From an uncultured Acetobacterium sp. (GTDB lineage: Bacteria > Bacillota > Clostridia > Eubacteriales > Eubacteriaceae), in assembly GCF_963664135.1 (NCBI RefSeq), contig NZ_OY760905.1, forward strand, positions 1,488,001 to 1,552,000: a DNA stretch of 64,000 nucleotides. The letters are read 5' to 3'. A program made the translations under genes and the position numbers. Shown here piece after piece: positions 44,043 to 52,671 of the stretch (positions within the stretch are counted from its first letter, which is position 1; every line of letters starts with the position of its first letter). Below the pieces are notes generated by a model. That model did not search any database, was not told the DNA's origin, and was given only the letters and a program-made list of their open reading frames with translations.

Positions 44043-44249
44043 TTACTTGTCCTCCAGTCCTTCTTCAACTTCCTTCATTTTTCCCAGCGCCAAGGTTTCA
44101 TCGATATATACCTGATTGCAGGTGGGACATTTCATCAGATCCACTTCAAAATTGCCTTCCATATAACGAACCTTGACCTTGGCTAATTCTAATTCTCGCT
44201 GGCATTTATCGCATAACCACTTGACTTGATCGATACCTTCTTGTTTCAT
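44043..44249 (-). CDS. Small zinc-ribbon/rubredoxin-like protein
   Basis: 68 aa with two CxxC knuckles (WLCDKCQREL and KCPTCNQVY), as in rubredoxin or zinc ribbons. It corresponds to the small redox protein of this operon type (DVU_1557-like, from memory). GGAGG lies before the ATG. Likely an electron or metal carrier for the neighbouring enzymes. Confidence 0.8.
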   Translation of the reverse strand: MKQEGIDQVKWLCDKCQRELELAKVKVRYMEGNFEVDLMKCPTCNQVYIDETLALGKMKEVEEGLEDK

Positions 44250-44285
44250 CTTATTCCTCCACTTCCATCTTCTAAAATTTCCATC

Positions 44286-46631
44286 TTATTCTAATATTTC
44301 CATGCGATGACTGTAGACGCTGGTTAAGAGAAACGCTTCGCCTTCTTTACGATATTTTACCCAATAGGTGACGTTTTCCCGTCGCAGTTTTGCCAGGTAT
44401 TCCCCTGTTTCCGGATTACAGAAACGCTCGTTCTGTTCTTCAGCGTTTTTTAGAACCGCTTGAATATCTTCCAGTAATATATAACGGTCTTCCAATTTCT
44501 TTTGTACATCTTCGGGGATGATCAGTGGATAGCCTGCTTCCATTTCTGCTTCCATCGGTTCCTCTCGCCAGATTTCTTTTAGCAGGATTTGTTTGACACG
44601 GCTTCTGTTCTGATGACGTTCCGATAAAGTCGGCATTCTGCGGGTAGCTGATTCTACCTCGTCTTTGGGATAAATCAAATCTAGCAAATGGTAGGTTCGT
44701 TTGCCGCCGGCAACAAAAAGGTCTTTGCACATGGCACAGTAAACCAGCAGATCATTTTCACTTTCACCGGCTCGTTCGGAAACAAACGCATCGGACTGTT
44801 CCCGGTTGGCATAATAAATCAGTCCGCCATAGCCACAGCATTTTGTTTTTTCTTTGCTGTATTCCAGTTCCTCAATCCCATAACCCAGTTTTGATACGAT
44901 TTTTCGCACGCTCTCATGAAGGTCGCTATTTTCCCGGGTTCCGCAGGCATCGTGGATGCTTAAAGTTTGGGGAATTTTAATGTGATCTTTGTTCGGCAAG
45001 CCCTCTCTAACATAGACATCCCAGAGTGACTCGACTTTTATTTCCGGCAAATATTTTTCAAAAATACGGATGCAACTGGAGCAGGCCAGAATAAAGGTTG
45101 GTTGTTCCATTTCGGTCCAGACTTTTTTGATGGCTTCGATATTTTCGTTCATTAAACTCTTTTGGCCAGCCCAATCCGCCGGAGCACCGCAACAGCCCAG
45201 ATAGATCCCCACATCGCCTTTAACATGGCCGACCAGATATTCATAAATATTTTTGATGTCATCTGGATAAGATGCTGGCAACTGACAACCGGGATAGAAG
45301 AGATATTCGGTTTTTCCGGTGCCTTTGTATAATCCTTTGACATAATCAGAAAAGGAAATCAGTGGGTAGTAAAACAGATCTTTGGATTCTTCTTTGCTGG
45401 GTTGTTTACGCACCAATGAAAACCGTGAACTGTTGGAAAAGGCCATGTCTTTTAAAGCAAATTCATGAGCCGATACCGGCATCTTTCCTCGTTCTACCAT
45501 ACTTTCCCGAGTTTCGTGGATGACATCGTTCATGCTGATATCCAAGAAACATTCTTCCTTACAGAGAGCGCATTCAGCACACGAATTTATCATCTTATTG
45601 GCATAATGGGTACCTAAAATAATCCGTTCGTTATGGTTGATCTGGCGAATATAAGCATCCGGGGATATTTCAAATTTTCGTAGATGGACACAGCCCTCAA
45701 TGCATTTTCGGCACTGACATTTGAAACAGCGTTTGGCTTCTTTTGTAGCTTCTTCCTGGCTGTAAATCGTTGCTGTTTTCTCAATGGGTGGCAGTGGTTC
45801 TTTTTTGCTGATGTCAAAGTGAAGTGGTGTTTCAAATACACCTTCCCGGTCGCGGGAATCGGTGAGGGATACCTTGGACAGGTAGCGCTCAATGGAAATG
45901 GCGGCCCGTCGGCCGGAGCTGGCTGACAAGATCACCGAATCGATTTTGTTAACCAGCCGTCCACCGACAAACAGGGTCGAATTTCCCACCTGGAAGGTGA
46001 TCGGATCCCATTCGATTGGTTCTTCCCAATCGGATGTTCCCAGATAAACCGCATCATATTCGGTAAGCAATTGCGTTAAGCTGTTTTTGTCCACAGTGGT
46101 TTCAAAGTGAGTGGTCATTTTTTTATCGGCAACTGCTTTAAATTCTTCCAACAGCATTGCTTCGGTCAGGGAATCGCCGACACAATCCCAAAGCCGCCCA
46201 CCCAATTGATTGGTTTTTTCATAAATCGTGACAACATAGCCCTTTTTATCAAGATCAACGGCAGCGGTTAAGCCACTTAAACCCGCCCCGATGATCGCAA
46301 CCTTGCCTTTATTTTTAGGCAAAGGCCAGACTTTTTTCGGTTTATAGCCGCCGTATTCCAGCACCGCTTTTTCAAGATCCGATATCCGGATGGAACCACC
46401 GGTCTTACTTCTTTCACAGGGTGCTTCGCAGGGATGATCGCAGATTCGCCCGATAATTTTGTGAAAGGGCATTTTCTTTTCCATCAGCTTATAGGCATTC
46501 TGGAAATTCCCTTTTTCTATTTCTGATAAAAAATCAATGATTTCCAGATGAACTGGACAATTCGCCACACAGGTTGGGGGTTCCTTGTGAATACACTTCT
46601 CTCCGGTTTCCAATAATTTATCTAAATTCAT
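44286..46631 (-). CDS. FAD/Fe-S oxidoreductase fused to a heterodisulfide-reductase CCG domain
   Basis: 781 aa. The N-terminal Fer4_20 domain (C.ANCPVHLEI, CDHPCEAPCER) and an FAD domain (VAIIGAGLSGLTAAVDLDKKGY) are as in the GltD/NfnB group. Middle iron-sulfur motifs follow (CFKCQCRKCIEGC, CAECALCKEEC), and a C-terminal pair of CCG domains (YPGCQLPASYP...YLGCCGAP, HDACGTRE...KCCGYGG) has the HdrB pattern. It should pass electrons from the aldehyde oxidoreductase flavin/Fe-S route to an acceptor, perhaps a disulfide. I chose the ATG at 46631 behind TAGGAGA. Domain order is unusual. Confidence 0.85.
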   Translation of the reverse strand: MNLDKLLETGEKCIHKEPPTCVANCPVHLEIIDFLSEIEKGNFQNAYKLMEKKMPFHKIIGRICDHPCEAPCERSKTGGSIRISDLEKAVLEYGGYKPKKVWPLPKNKGKVAIIGAGLSGLTAAVDLDKKGYVVTIYEKTNQLGGRLWDCVGDSLTEAMLLEEFKAVADKKMTTHFETTVDKNSLTQLLTEYDAVYLGTSDWEEPIEWDPITFQVGNSTLFVGGRLVNKIDSVILSASSGRRAAISIERYLSKVSLTDSRDREGVFETPLHFDISKKEPLPPIEKTATIYSQEEATKEAKRCFKCQCRKCIEGCVHLRKFEISPDAYIRQINHNERIILGTHYANKMINSCAECALCKEECFLDISMNDVIHETRESMVERGKMPVSAHEFALKDMAFSNSSRFSLVRKQPSKEESKDLFYYPLISFSDYVKGLYKGTGKTEYLFYPGCQLPASYPDDIKNIYEYLVGHVKGDVGIYLGCCGAPADWAGQKSLMNENIEAIKKVWTEMEQPTFILACSSCIRIFEKYLPEIKVESLWDVYVREGLPNKDHIKIPQTLSIHDACGTRENSDLHESVRKIVSKLGYGIEELEYSKEKTKCCGYGGLIYYANREQSDAFVSERAGESENDLLVYCAMCKDLFVAGGKRTYHLLDLIYPKDEVESATRRMPTLSERHQNRSRVKQILLKEIWREEPMEAEMEAGYPLIIPEDVQKKLEDRYILLEDIQAVLKNAEEQNERFCNPETGEYLAKLRRENVTYWVKYRKEGEAFLLTSVYSHRMEILE

Positions 46632-46759
46632 GGTTGGTCTCCTAACTCTCTTCAATACTTTAGGCCATACACAGACAACTCAACATCACTCACTCTGATG
46701 TCTGTTTCTATAAACAATTTTTACGTAATTTAGTAAATCATAATTATCGAACACTGATT

Positions 46760-46955
46760 GCTTTGATGTCGGTTCCCGCAACCAGAAGAAATCGCAAAGC
46801 GAATTTCTTCTGGTTCGCGAGCAGTCGCCAACTACAAGCAAGCTTGTGATTGGCTCGTTACTTTCGCGCAATCAATTTTGTAACGTGTAGGCGAACAGTC
46901 CTAAGACTGTACGCCGTACAGTGTAAAAATTGTTTGGCGCGAATCGGCAGCGAAG
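46760..46955. repeat. Family D long-stem structured element, copy D1
   Basis: An outer stem (46760-46779 with 46936-46955) encloses three hairpins. HP1 is 46780-46815 (perfect 13-bp arms), HP2 is 46816-46868, and HP3 is 46873-46932 (CAATTTT...AAAATTG with inner GGCG/CGCC and ACAGTC/GACTGT). HP3 and the outer stem recur at 56182-56290. It lies between the mop terminator and the gene starting at 46631. No protein is encoded; the rest of the 46632-47085 spacer holds nothing else clear. Confidence 0.75.
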
Positions 46956-47031
46956 CTCACGGCATTAATTATTTCATAGAAACAAACACCGAAGTCTACT
47001 GTATTTTAACATTAATCGTTTAATATAAAAT

Positions 47032-47063
47032 AGGAATTGAAAGCTTAGAAGCTTTCAATTCCT
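47032..47063 (-). terminator. Hairpin terminator behind mop
   Basis: A 14-15 bp near-perfect palindrome (AGGAATTGAAAGCTT and its complement), followed on the minus strand by ATTTTATATT. It may partly attenuate transcription into the rest of the operon rather than stop it. Confidence 0.7.
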
Positions 47064-47085
47064 TTGGTAATGTGACTTAGTTTGC

Positions 47086-49812
47086 TTATTTTAAGGCTTC
47101 TAAACCTTCAAGTACTTTTTCTGGATAAGCTGGTAAATGTTTGATACGAACGCCGCAGGCATTATAAATGGCGTTACAAATGGATGCATGTGGCGCAGAT
47201 AGTGGCATTTCACCAGCACCGGCAGCTCCGAATGGGCCTAATGGACGCGGTGTTTCCTGATGAATCAGGACAATTTCATCTGGAACATCCTTTATTTGTG
47301 GAATCCCGCAACCGGTCAAGCTTGTGTGTTTTTTCAGATCTTCAAAATCTTCGCTCAAGGCTAGACCAATTCCCTGTGTTAAACCGCCCCACAGCTGTCC
47401 ATCAAGAACTAGTTTATTGGTAATGGTTCCACAGTCAGACACAAGCGTTAATTTATCCACATTTGTTTTTCCGTTTGTTGTATCAACAGAAACCTCTGAC
47501 AATAATACACCATACATGTAAACTGGGAATGGATTTCCCTGGCTGGTTTCAACGGATGGTGCTGTACAAGGTGCTGTCCAGACGCCATCATATCGCAATG
47601 GTAAACCTTCGGCAACCATTTCATCATAGGTTCTAAAGGTGCCATCTGCTTTTTTCATAGCCGACAGCAGATTTTCACACCCTACTTTAATGGCATTACC
47701 AACCAAAACATTTGAACGGCTTCCGCCTGCTGGTCCACTGTTTGGCGTTAATTGCATATTGTTCATGATCAATTTGATTTGTTCTGGTTTAATTCCCAAT
47801 GGTTTTAAAGTTTCATGCGCAAATGTCAATGTACCCATATCAGCCCCTTGACCATGATCTTCCCAGGAATCTCCAACTGTTACACCTTCTGGTGTCAATT
47901 CAATCCACATTTCAGCAGAGTCTGGACCATCAAGACCGCAACCATAGATGTTTAATGAGATTCCAACGCCATGTTTAGTGTCTCCGCCTTCAGCGTTCAG
48001 GGCTTCGGCTTTTGCTTTAGCAGCCTGATAAATCGGACGGATCGTATCAATGGCCTGTGGCAATGCAATGACATCTGGTTCACAACCTTGTGGTGTGGTA
48101 TCACCTTGACGATAGACATTTTTGTAACGGAGTTCCAAGGGATCTTCACCCATTTGAGCCGCTAACATATCAATTAAGGTTTCCGAAGCGAACAAGCTCT
48201 GTGGCGAGCCGTAGCCTCTAAACGCTGAACCCCAGGCATGGTTGGTGGCAACGGTTCGGCCTTCACCACGAATGTTGGGGATATTGTAACCAGCACCGAT
48301 AAATTGAGAACCACGGGTGGTTACCAGATCACCAAATTCGCAATATGGACCATGATCTACGGACCAGTCGGTTTCCATTGCTTTCAGGATGCCATTTTCG
48401 TCGGCAGCCATTTTTACATTCATAAAGAATGGTGAACGTTTTCCGGTGTAGGTAATCTGTTGATACATGTTAAATTCCAGGTATACCGGTCTTTTGGTAA
48501 CCAGCGCAGCAACCCCCAGCAAACCTTCAATGGTCGGGCTGAATTTATAGCCAAAGGTTCCACCGGTTGGGTTTTGAACAATAAAATATTTGGTCGGATC
48601 AACGCCAATCGCTTCGGCAGTCATTAATTGATGGAAATGAAGGGCAATACTCTTAGAATGAACCATCAGGTTATCTTCTTCGTCAAAGTATGCAAATCCG
48701 ACGTCTGGCTCTAATGGTAAATGTGGTTGACGACCAACATAGAAGTCATCTTCAATAACATTTGGCAGTTTTTCCATTAATGGTGCGGGATCATCACCTT
48801 TAACGATATTGGTTTTGAAATAAATATTTGGTGTGCCAGGATGAATTTCGATGGCATCATCAGCCATCGCGGCCGGTGCGCTCATGTAAGGTAATAATTC
48901 TTCAACTTCGACAACAACTTTTGCCGCTGCTGCTTCGGCCTGTTCTGGGGTATCAGCCAATACCATGGCAATGGCATCCCCAAATTGGAAGATTTTTTTG
49001 TCATTCAAAATCGGACGTTCCAAACCATCCCCTAAATTTGTTGGGAATGCCAGACCATTAATACGGTTGGTTCCGGGAACATCTTTAGCGGTGATGACTT
49101 TGAAGACACCTTCCATTTTTTCTGCTTCTGAGGTATCAACAGAAATCAGGTTAGCATGAGAAACCTGAGCCTGAACGAGTTTGATGTGCAAGGTATTTTC
49201 AGGCAGTTTTAATCCTAAATCGGCACCAAAGTCCCAGGTTCCGGTAACTTTTGCCAGTGCGGAAGGCCGAACCATATTTGAACCCATGATGGAAGCGCCA
49301 TCTTTTAACTGGAACCACAGATCTTCTTTTTTGATTTCGCCACGCATTAATTTTGCTGCATCCATAACCGCATCAATGATGGGGATATAACCGGTACAAC
49401 GACAGACATTTCGATGTTTTTGGAACCATGTCCGAACTTCTTCTCTGGTTGGACTAGCGTTTTCTTCTAACAACGCTTTAGCCGAAACAATAAAACCAGG
49501 TGAGCAGAAACCGCACTGAGCAGCCCCATTGACCATCCATGCCAATTGCAGTGGATGAAGATTATCATGTGTTCCAACACCTTCAATGGTGATAATTTCC
49601 GACTCGTCGTCAACTCGTTTCATTTTTGTCACACAGGATCGTACTACCTTGCCATTTAAAATAACTGAACAAGCGCCACACTCAGCTTTGCCGCAACCAA
49701 TTTTTGTTCCGGTCAAGCCCTGTTGTTTTCTGATTACATTTGCCAAGGTTGTTTCCGGATCAACAATTACCGTCCTTTGAATCCCGTTAATGAACAATGT
49801 CTTTTTTTCCAC
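47086..49812 (-). CDS. mop: Mop-type aldehyde oxidoreductase (molybdenum hydroxylase)
   Basis: 908 aa, nearly the length of D. gigas Mop (907 aa as known). N-terminal [2Fe-2S] domain (GCGKAECGACSVIL) and second [2Fe-2S] domain (QCGFCSPGF, CRCTGYIP) are followed by the molybdenum-binding domains, with GGTFGYK, AFRGYGSPQ, GSRSN and the catalytic Glu in GAAGAGEMPLSAPH near the C-terminus. No FAD domain, as in Mop. It should oxidise aldehydes (or related compounds) to acids with Mo-MCD cofactor, giving electrons to ferredoxin/flavodoxin or the FAD/Fe-S protein downstream. GGAGG precedes the ATG. Confidence 0.94.
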   Translation of the reverse strand: MEKKTLFINGIQRTVIVDPETTLANVIRKQQGLTGTKIGCGKAECGACSVILNGKVVRSCVTKMKRVDDESEIITIEGVGTHDNLHPLQLAWMVNGAAQCGFCSPGFIVSAKALLEENASPTREEVRTWFQKHRNVCRCTGYIPIIDAVMDAAKLMRGEIKKEDLWFQLKDGASIMGSNMVRPSALAKVTGTWDFGADLGLKLPENTLHIKLVQAQVSHANLISVDTSEAEKMEGVFKVITAKDVPGTNRINGLAFPTNLGDGLERPILNDKKIFQFGDAIAMVLADTPEQAEAAAAKVVVEVEELLPYMSAPAAMADDAIEIHPGTPNIYFKTNIVKGDDPAPLMEKLPNVIEDDFYVGRQPHLPLEPDVGFAYFDEEDNLMVHSKSIALHFHQLMTAEAIGVDPTKYFIVQNPTGGTFGYKFSPTIEGLLGVAALVTKRPVYLEFNMYQQITYTGKRSPFFMNVKMAADENGILKAMETDWSVDHGPYCEFGDLVTTRGSQFIGAGYNIPNIRGEGRTVATNHAWGSAFRGYGSPQSLFASETLIDMLAAQMGEDPLELRYKNVYRQGDTTPQGCEPDVIALPQAIDTIRPIYQAAKAKAEALNAEGGDTKHGVGISLNIYGCGLDGPDSAEMWIELTPEGVTVGDSWEDHGQGADMGTLTFAHETLKPLGIKPEQIKLIMNNMQLTPNSGPAGGSRSNVLVGNAIKVGCENLLSAMKKADGTFRTYDEMVAEGLPLRYDGVWTAPCTAPSVETSQGNPFPVYMYGVLLSEVSVDTTNGKTNVDKLTLVSDCGTITNKLVLDGQLWGGLTQGIGLALSEDFEDLKKHTSLTGCGIPQIKDVPDEIVLIHQETPRPLGPFGAAGAGEMPLSAPHASICNAIYNACGVRIKHLPAYPEKVLEGLEALK

Positions 49813-49865
49813 GTGAAATCCTCCTTAAAATATTAAAAACTAATTACTCTATATGGATGCTAAAA

Positions 49866-50888
49866 TCAACCTTTGCCAAACCCGCAATTGGGATAATGAC
49901 ATTCCGGACAGGTGGAGCAAAGTCCGCCGTGTCCCAGTTTGGATATGTCTTTGGCGGTTAATCTTTCGCCGACCATCAATTTTGGCACCACCAAATCAAA
50001 AACAGTTCGGTGGCTATACATAATACAACCGGGTAATCCCAACACGGGAATGTCACCCAGATAAGAAAGTAAAAACATCGCACCGGGCAAGGTTGGTGCG
50101 CCATAGGAGACAAACTTGGCTCCCGTTTTTGCAATTCCTTCCGGCGTTACATCGTCCGGATCCACCGACATGCCGCCAGTTACGGTGACAATGTCTGCGC
50201 CTTCTTCTATTAAACCCAGGATGCTTTGGGCAATCATGTCCGAGTCATCCCGGGAAAAAACCTGTTTAAATACATAGGAATCAAGCTCGGCAAATTTTTC
50301 TCTAATAACGTCTCCGAACTTGTCTTCAATCCGGCCATAAAAAATCTCATTACCGGTGGTGACAACCCCTACTTTGAATTTTTTTAGCGGCAACACCTGA
50401 ACAATGGGGTCATTTCGCTCGCACAATTCTTCCATCGCTACCAGTTTCTCGTTTTCAATCGAAAGCGGAATGATTCGAGTCGAGCCGACCAGGGTTCCTT
50501 TTGCCACCATGGTATCGGTATGCAGCGTCGCCATCATCATTTCGCCCAATTCGTTGATCTCCTGGAGAACCGGCACATTTATTTTTAGCAATCCCGTTTG
50601 AGTTGCCGTTATTGTCACTTTCCCTTCAGATGCGCCGACGTATTCAACGCCGCTTCCCGAGGCCGCTTTTCCTAATCGCAGGGCCGCGTCGTCTTCATGG
50701 ATTGTTCCATCATTGAATTCAATAATGGCAATGTGTTCCTTTCCCATGTTCAATAATCGGGGAATGTCTTCTTCCTGCACAATGTGCCCCTTCTTAAATG
50801 CTGCTCCTTTAAACTCCCCAGGGATGATCTGGGTCATATCATGTGCCAGGAACATACCCACTGATTCACGAACAGGTACTACCTTCAT
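49866..50888 (-). CDS. MoeA-like molybdopterin-binding protein with C-terminal Cys cluster
   Basis: 340 aa. MoCF-type domain at about 185-310 (KVGVVTTGNEIFYGRIEDKF, VTGGMSVDPDDVTPEGI, LPGAMFLL). The N-terminal half is shorter than in true MoeA. The tail CSTCPECHYPNCGFGKG carries four Cys and one His, perhaps a metal site. Likely inserts or hands over molybdate/molybdopterin for the aldehyde oxidoreductase. I chose the ATG at 50888 behind GGAGGAAAC. First gene after the sigma-54 promoter. Confidence 0.88.
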   Translation of the reverse strand: MKVVPVRESVGMFLAHDMTQIIPGEFKGAAFKKGHIVQEEDIPRLLNMGKEHIAIIEFNDGTIHEDDAALRLGKAASGSGVEYVGASEGKVTITATQTGLLKINVPVLQEINELGEMMMATLHTDTMVAKGTLVGSTRIIPLSIENEKLVAMEELCERNDPIVQVLPLKKFKVGVVTTGNEIFYGRIEDKFGDVIREKFAELDSYVFKQVFSRDDSDMIAQSILGLIEEGADIVTVTGGMSVDPDDVTPEGIAKTGAKFVSYGAPTLPGAMFLLSYLGDIPVLGLPGCIMYSHRTVFDLVVPKLMVGERLTAKDISKLGHGGLCSTCPECHYPNCGFGKG

Positions 50889-50954
50889 ATTGTTTCCTCC
50901 ATTAGCTTGATCTGTCACACTTTTGCTGTGCTACTCGTGCGAATAATATTTAAA

Positions 50955-50970
50955 GCAATAAACGTGCCAA
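50955..50970 (-). promoter_or_regulatory. Sigma-54 (-24/-12) promoter
   Basis: TTGGCACGTTTATTGC on the minus strand matches the TGGCACG-N4-TTGC consensus with exact 10-nt spacing between GG and GC. The transcript would start near 50943 and reach the moeA-like gene, mop and the downstream operon, whose last gene is a sigma-54 activator. Confidence 0.85.
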
Positions 50971-51053
50971 CTAAAAAACAACCGATTGAGTGGGTTCTTT
51001 ATTTAGCCCATTTTCATTTCGTTCATTTATTGATCATTATATGTTTATTGACA

Positions 51054-51070
51054 TGCTCTTTTTTTGAGCA
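51054..51070. promoter_or_regulatory. Candidate enhancer (activator) site
   Basis: TGCTC-TTTTTTT-GAGCA inverted repeat about 100 bp upstream of the sigma-54 promoter. The string TTTTTTGAGCA recurs at about 51195. Placement suits an enhancer-binding activator; the remaining spacer up to 51300 is AT-rich with nothing else seen. Confidence 0.4.
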
Positions 51071-51307
51071 CATGCTTTATTTTTGATCGATTTCATCATT
51101 CTAACTATGTATTATTATCTAACTATTTTATTCATTTTATATATTTCGTATTTTTTTATTACATATTTTTTGTCTTTTTCTGATATTTTAATTTTTTGAG
51201 CAATTTCGATTGATCGCTGTTATATTTTTACCCATTTATTCTTAGCTAAACCTATTTTAAACAAACAAAAAATATTTAATCTGTAATCACAACTTTTTTT
51301 CGATAAA

Positions 51308-51352
51308 TAAAAAAATACTCACTGATCATGATTTCTCATTTTCAGTGAGTAT
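51308..51352 (-). terminator. Terminator behind arsR
   Basis: ATACTCACTGA / TCAGTGAGTAT 11-bp stem with a 16-nt loop and T run on the minus strand. Confidence 0.85.
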
Positions 51353-51381
51353 GAGTCTATTCATTAACAATCTTTTTCGCT

Positions 51382-51741
51382 TTACACAATCAACGCCGTG
51401 ATATTATGGCAGGTTAGTTCACTCTTCTGGTATTTGCTCAGTTTATTTAATTCGTCCAACAGAAAATCTTCTTTATTTAATTCTGTTTCAAAAATAGCAA
51501 TCAAAAAAGGATGCTCCGTCAGAACCAACTCTTTTACTTTATAATAAGCAAATTTATTCTGTCGACGGCTTTCCAAAAAACCGGCATCGCTCATCAATCG
51601 GAGATGTTTTGATAAATTGGATTGCGAAATACCCAATAAATACTCCAACTCACACACACACAACTCCTGTGCATACAACAGATTAAGAATCCTTAAACGA
51701 TTGGTATCCGATAAAACCTTAAGTATTTCAATGACTGTCAC
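51382..51741 (-). CDS. arsR: ArsR/SmtB-family metalloregulator
   Basis: 119 aa winged helix protein: VLSDTNRLRILNLLY and the DNA-recognition helix ISQSNLSKHLRLM. The ELCVCELE motif in the alpha-3 helix is the As(III)-binding CVC signature of classical ArsR. It would repress nearby promoters until arsenite binds. It lies downstream of the xdhC/arsA genes with a 70-bp spacer and is probably transcribed with or close to them. Confidence 0.92.
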   Translation of the reverse strand: MTVIEILKVLSDTNRLRILNLLYAQELCVCELEYLLGISQSNLSKHLRLMSDAGFLESRRQNKFAYYKVKELVLTEHPFLIAIFETELNKEDFLLDELNKLSKYQKSELTCHNITALIV

Positions 51742-51779
51742 TTTTTCCTCCTCTTATAGGTGCTCGTATAGATAAGTTA

Positions 51780-51796
51780 GGTTATTTAAGATAACC
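51780..51796. promoter_or_regulatory. Inverted repeat in front of arsR
   Basis: GGTTAT-TTAAG-ATAACC, a perfect 6+6 palindrome about 40 bp upstream of the arsR start; possible operator for autoregulation. No clear -35/-10 pair was found. Confidence 0.4.
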
Positions 51797-51812
51797 CAAT
51801 ACGCTTTAACTT

Positions 51813-52637
51813 TTATTTATTCGTTTTTTCAGTTGATCTCCGTTTAAGCTCTTTACGGGGCTTCCCGGTGCCGCCATTTTTGATCATCAGGATTTCGGCC
51901 AGAATAGAAAAACCGACCTCTTCCGGTGACATGTCACAGATATCCAGACCGACGGGAGTATGGACCTGTTCAAGCAGGTCTTTTGATATACCTTCTGCTT
52001 CCAATTGTTTATACATTTCTTTTGTCTTTTGAAAGCTGCCCAGCATCCCGACATAGGCAAAGTTCTTTTGTAATGAACCTTTAAGGGCCGATTTATCCTG
52101 GGTATGGGTTGAGGCACAACAGACGTAGTAGGTGCCATCTGGAATATCTGCTTCAAGGATTGCTTTTTCAAAGTCATCACAGGGTATAAACTGGTCGGCC
52201 TGTTCAATCTGATCTTGGATCTGTTCGGGTTGACGGGTATCAAAAAGGATGGTCTCAAAGTGCAGCAGTCTTGCCAACCGTAAAACGGCACTGCCAACAT
52301 GACCGGCGTTACAGACCGCCAGCTTTAATCGGGGGCTTACCACCTCAACAAACAAACTGACATTGAAGGTACATCCCAGACCAACTGCTTCATAGGTCGG
52401 AATGTGTTCGTAGCGCTTAAAATAGCTCTGCCGGTCTTTAATGGCCTTTTTGGCGTCTTCCAACGCCTCACGTTCAAATTCACCACCGCCAATGGTTCCC
52501 AGGTTAGTACCATCTTCAAGCAAAAATATCTTCTTGCCGATTTTACTGGGCGATGTTCCTTCTGTTTCCACCACGGTTAGGATGGCATAAGCAAGTCCCG
52601 CTTTTTTTGCTTTTAACTGTTCCTGTAAAATATCCAT
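51813..52637 (-). CDS. XdhC/CoxI family protein (short)
   Basis: 274 aa; N-terminal XdhC part (ILTVVETEGTSPSKIGKKIF, TIGGGEFEREALEDA) and C-terminal Rossmann part (AVCNAGHVGSAVLRLARL, YVGMLGSFQKTKEM). The glycine motif begins CNAGHVG instead of GGGHVG. Normally a molybdenum-cofactor maturation factor; placement between arsR and arsA is odd. It may serve a molybdenum enzyme outside the window, or have taken a new role here. Confidence 0.85.
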   Translation of the reverse strand: MDILQEQLKAKKAGLAYAILTVVETEGTSPSKIGKKIFLLEDGTNLGTIGGGEFEREALEDAKKAIKDRQSYFKRYEHIPTYEAVGLGCTFNVSLFVEVVSPRLKLAVCNAGHVGSAVLRLARLLHFETILFDTRQPEQIQDQIEQADQFIPCDDFEKAILEADIPDGTYYVCCASTHTQDKSALKGSLQKNFAYVGMLGSFQKTKEMYKQLEAEGISKDLLEQVHTPVGLDICDMSPEEVGFSILAEILMIKNGGTGKPRKELKRRSTEKTNK

Positions 52638-52671
52638 ATTCTTCCTTTCTAAATTAATCCTTTAAATAAAT

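Noticed and set aside
46686..46871. Small open frame on the minus strand in the D1 spacer
   Set aside because: It is read through the hairpins of D1, has no ribosome site and no recognisable protein features.
46760..46955. Integron attC site or CRISPR unit
   Set aside because: No integrase, no R-box core sites, no regular spacers; two copies only, 9 kb apart.
50990..51300. Replication origin in the AT-rich spacer
   Set aside because: No DnaA-box cluster and no dnaA or dnaN nearby; the AT-rich tract suits an upstream regulatory region.
50889..51381. Molybdenum-cofactor riboswitch before the moeA-like gene
   Set aside because: No Moco-aptamer motif was recognised; a sigma-54 promoter explains the spacer better.
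51813..52637. XdhC gene as an ArsD or arsenic methyltransferase
   Set aside because: The TIGGGEFE and Rossmann motifs clearly mark XdhC; no ArsD or ArsM cysteine motifs.
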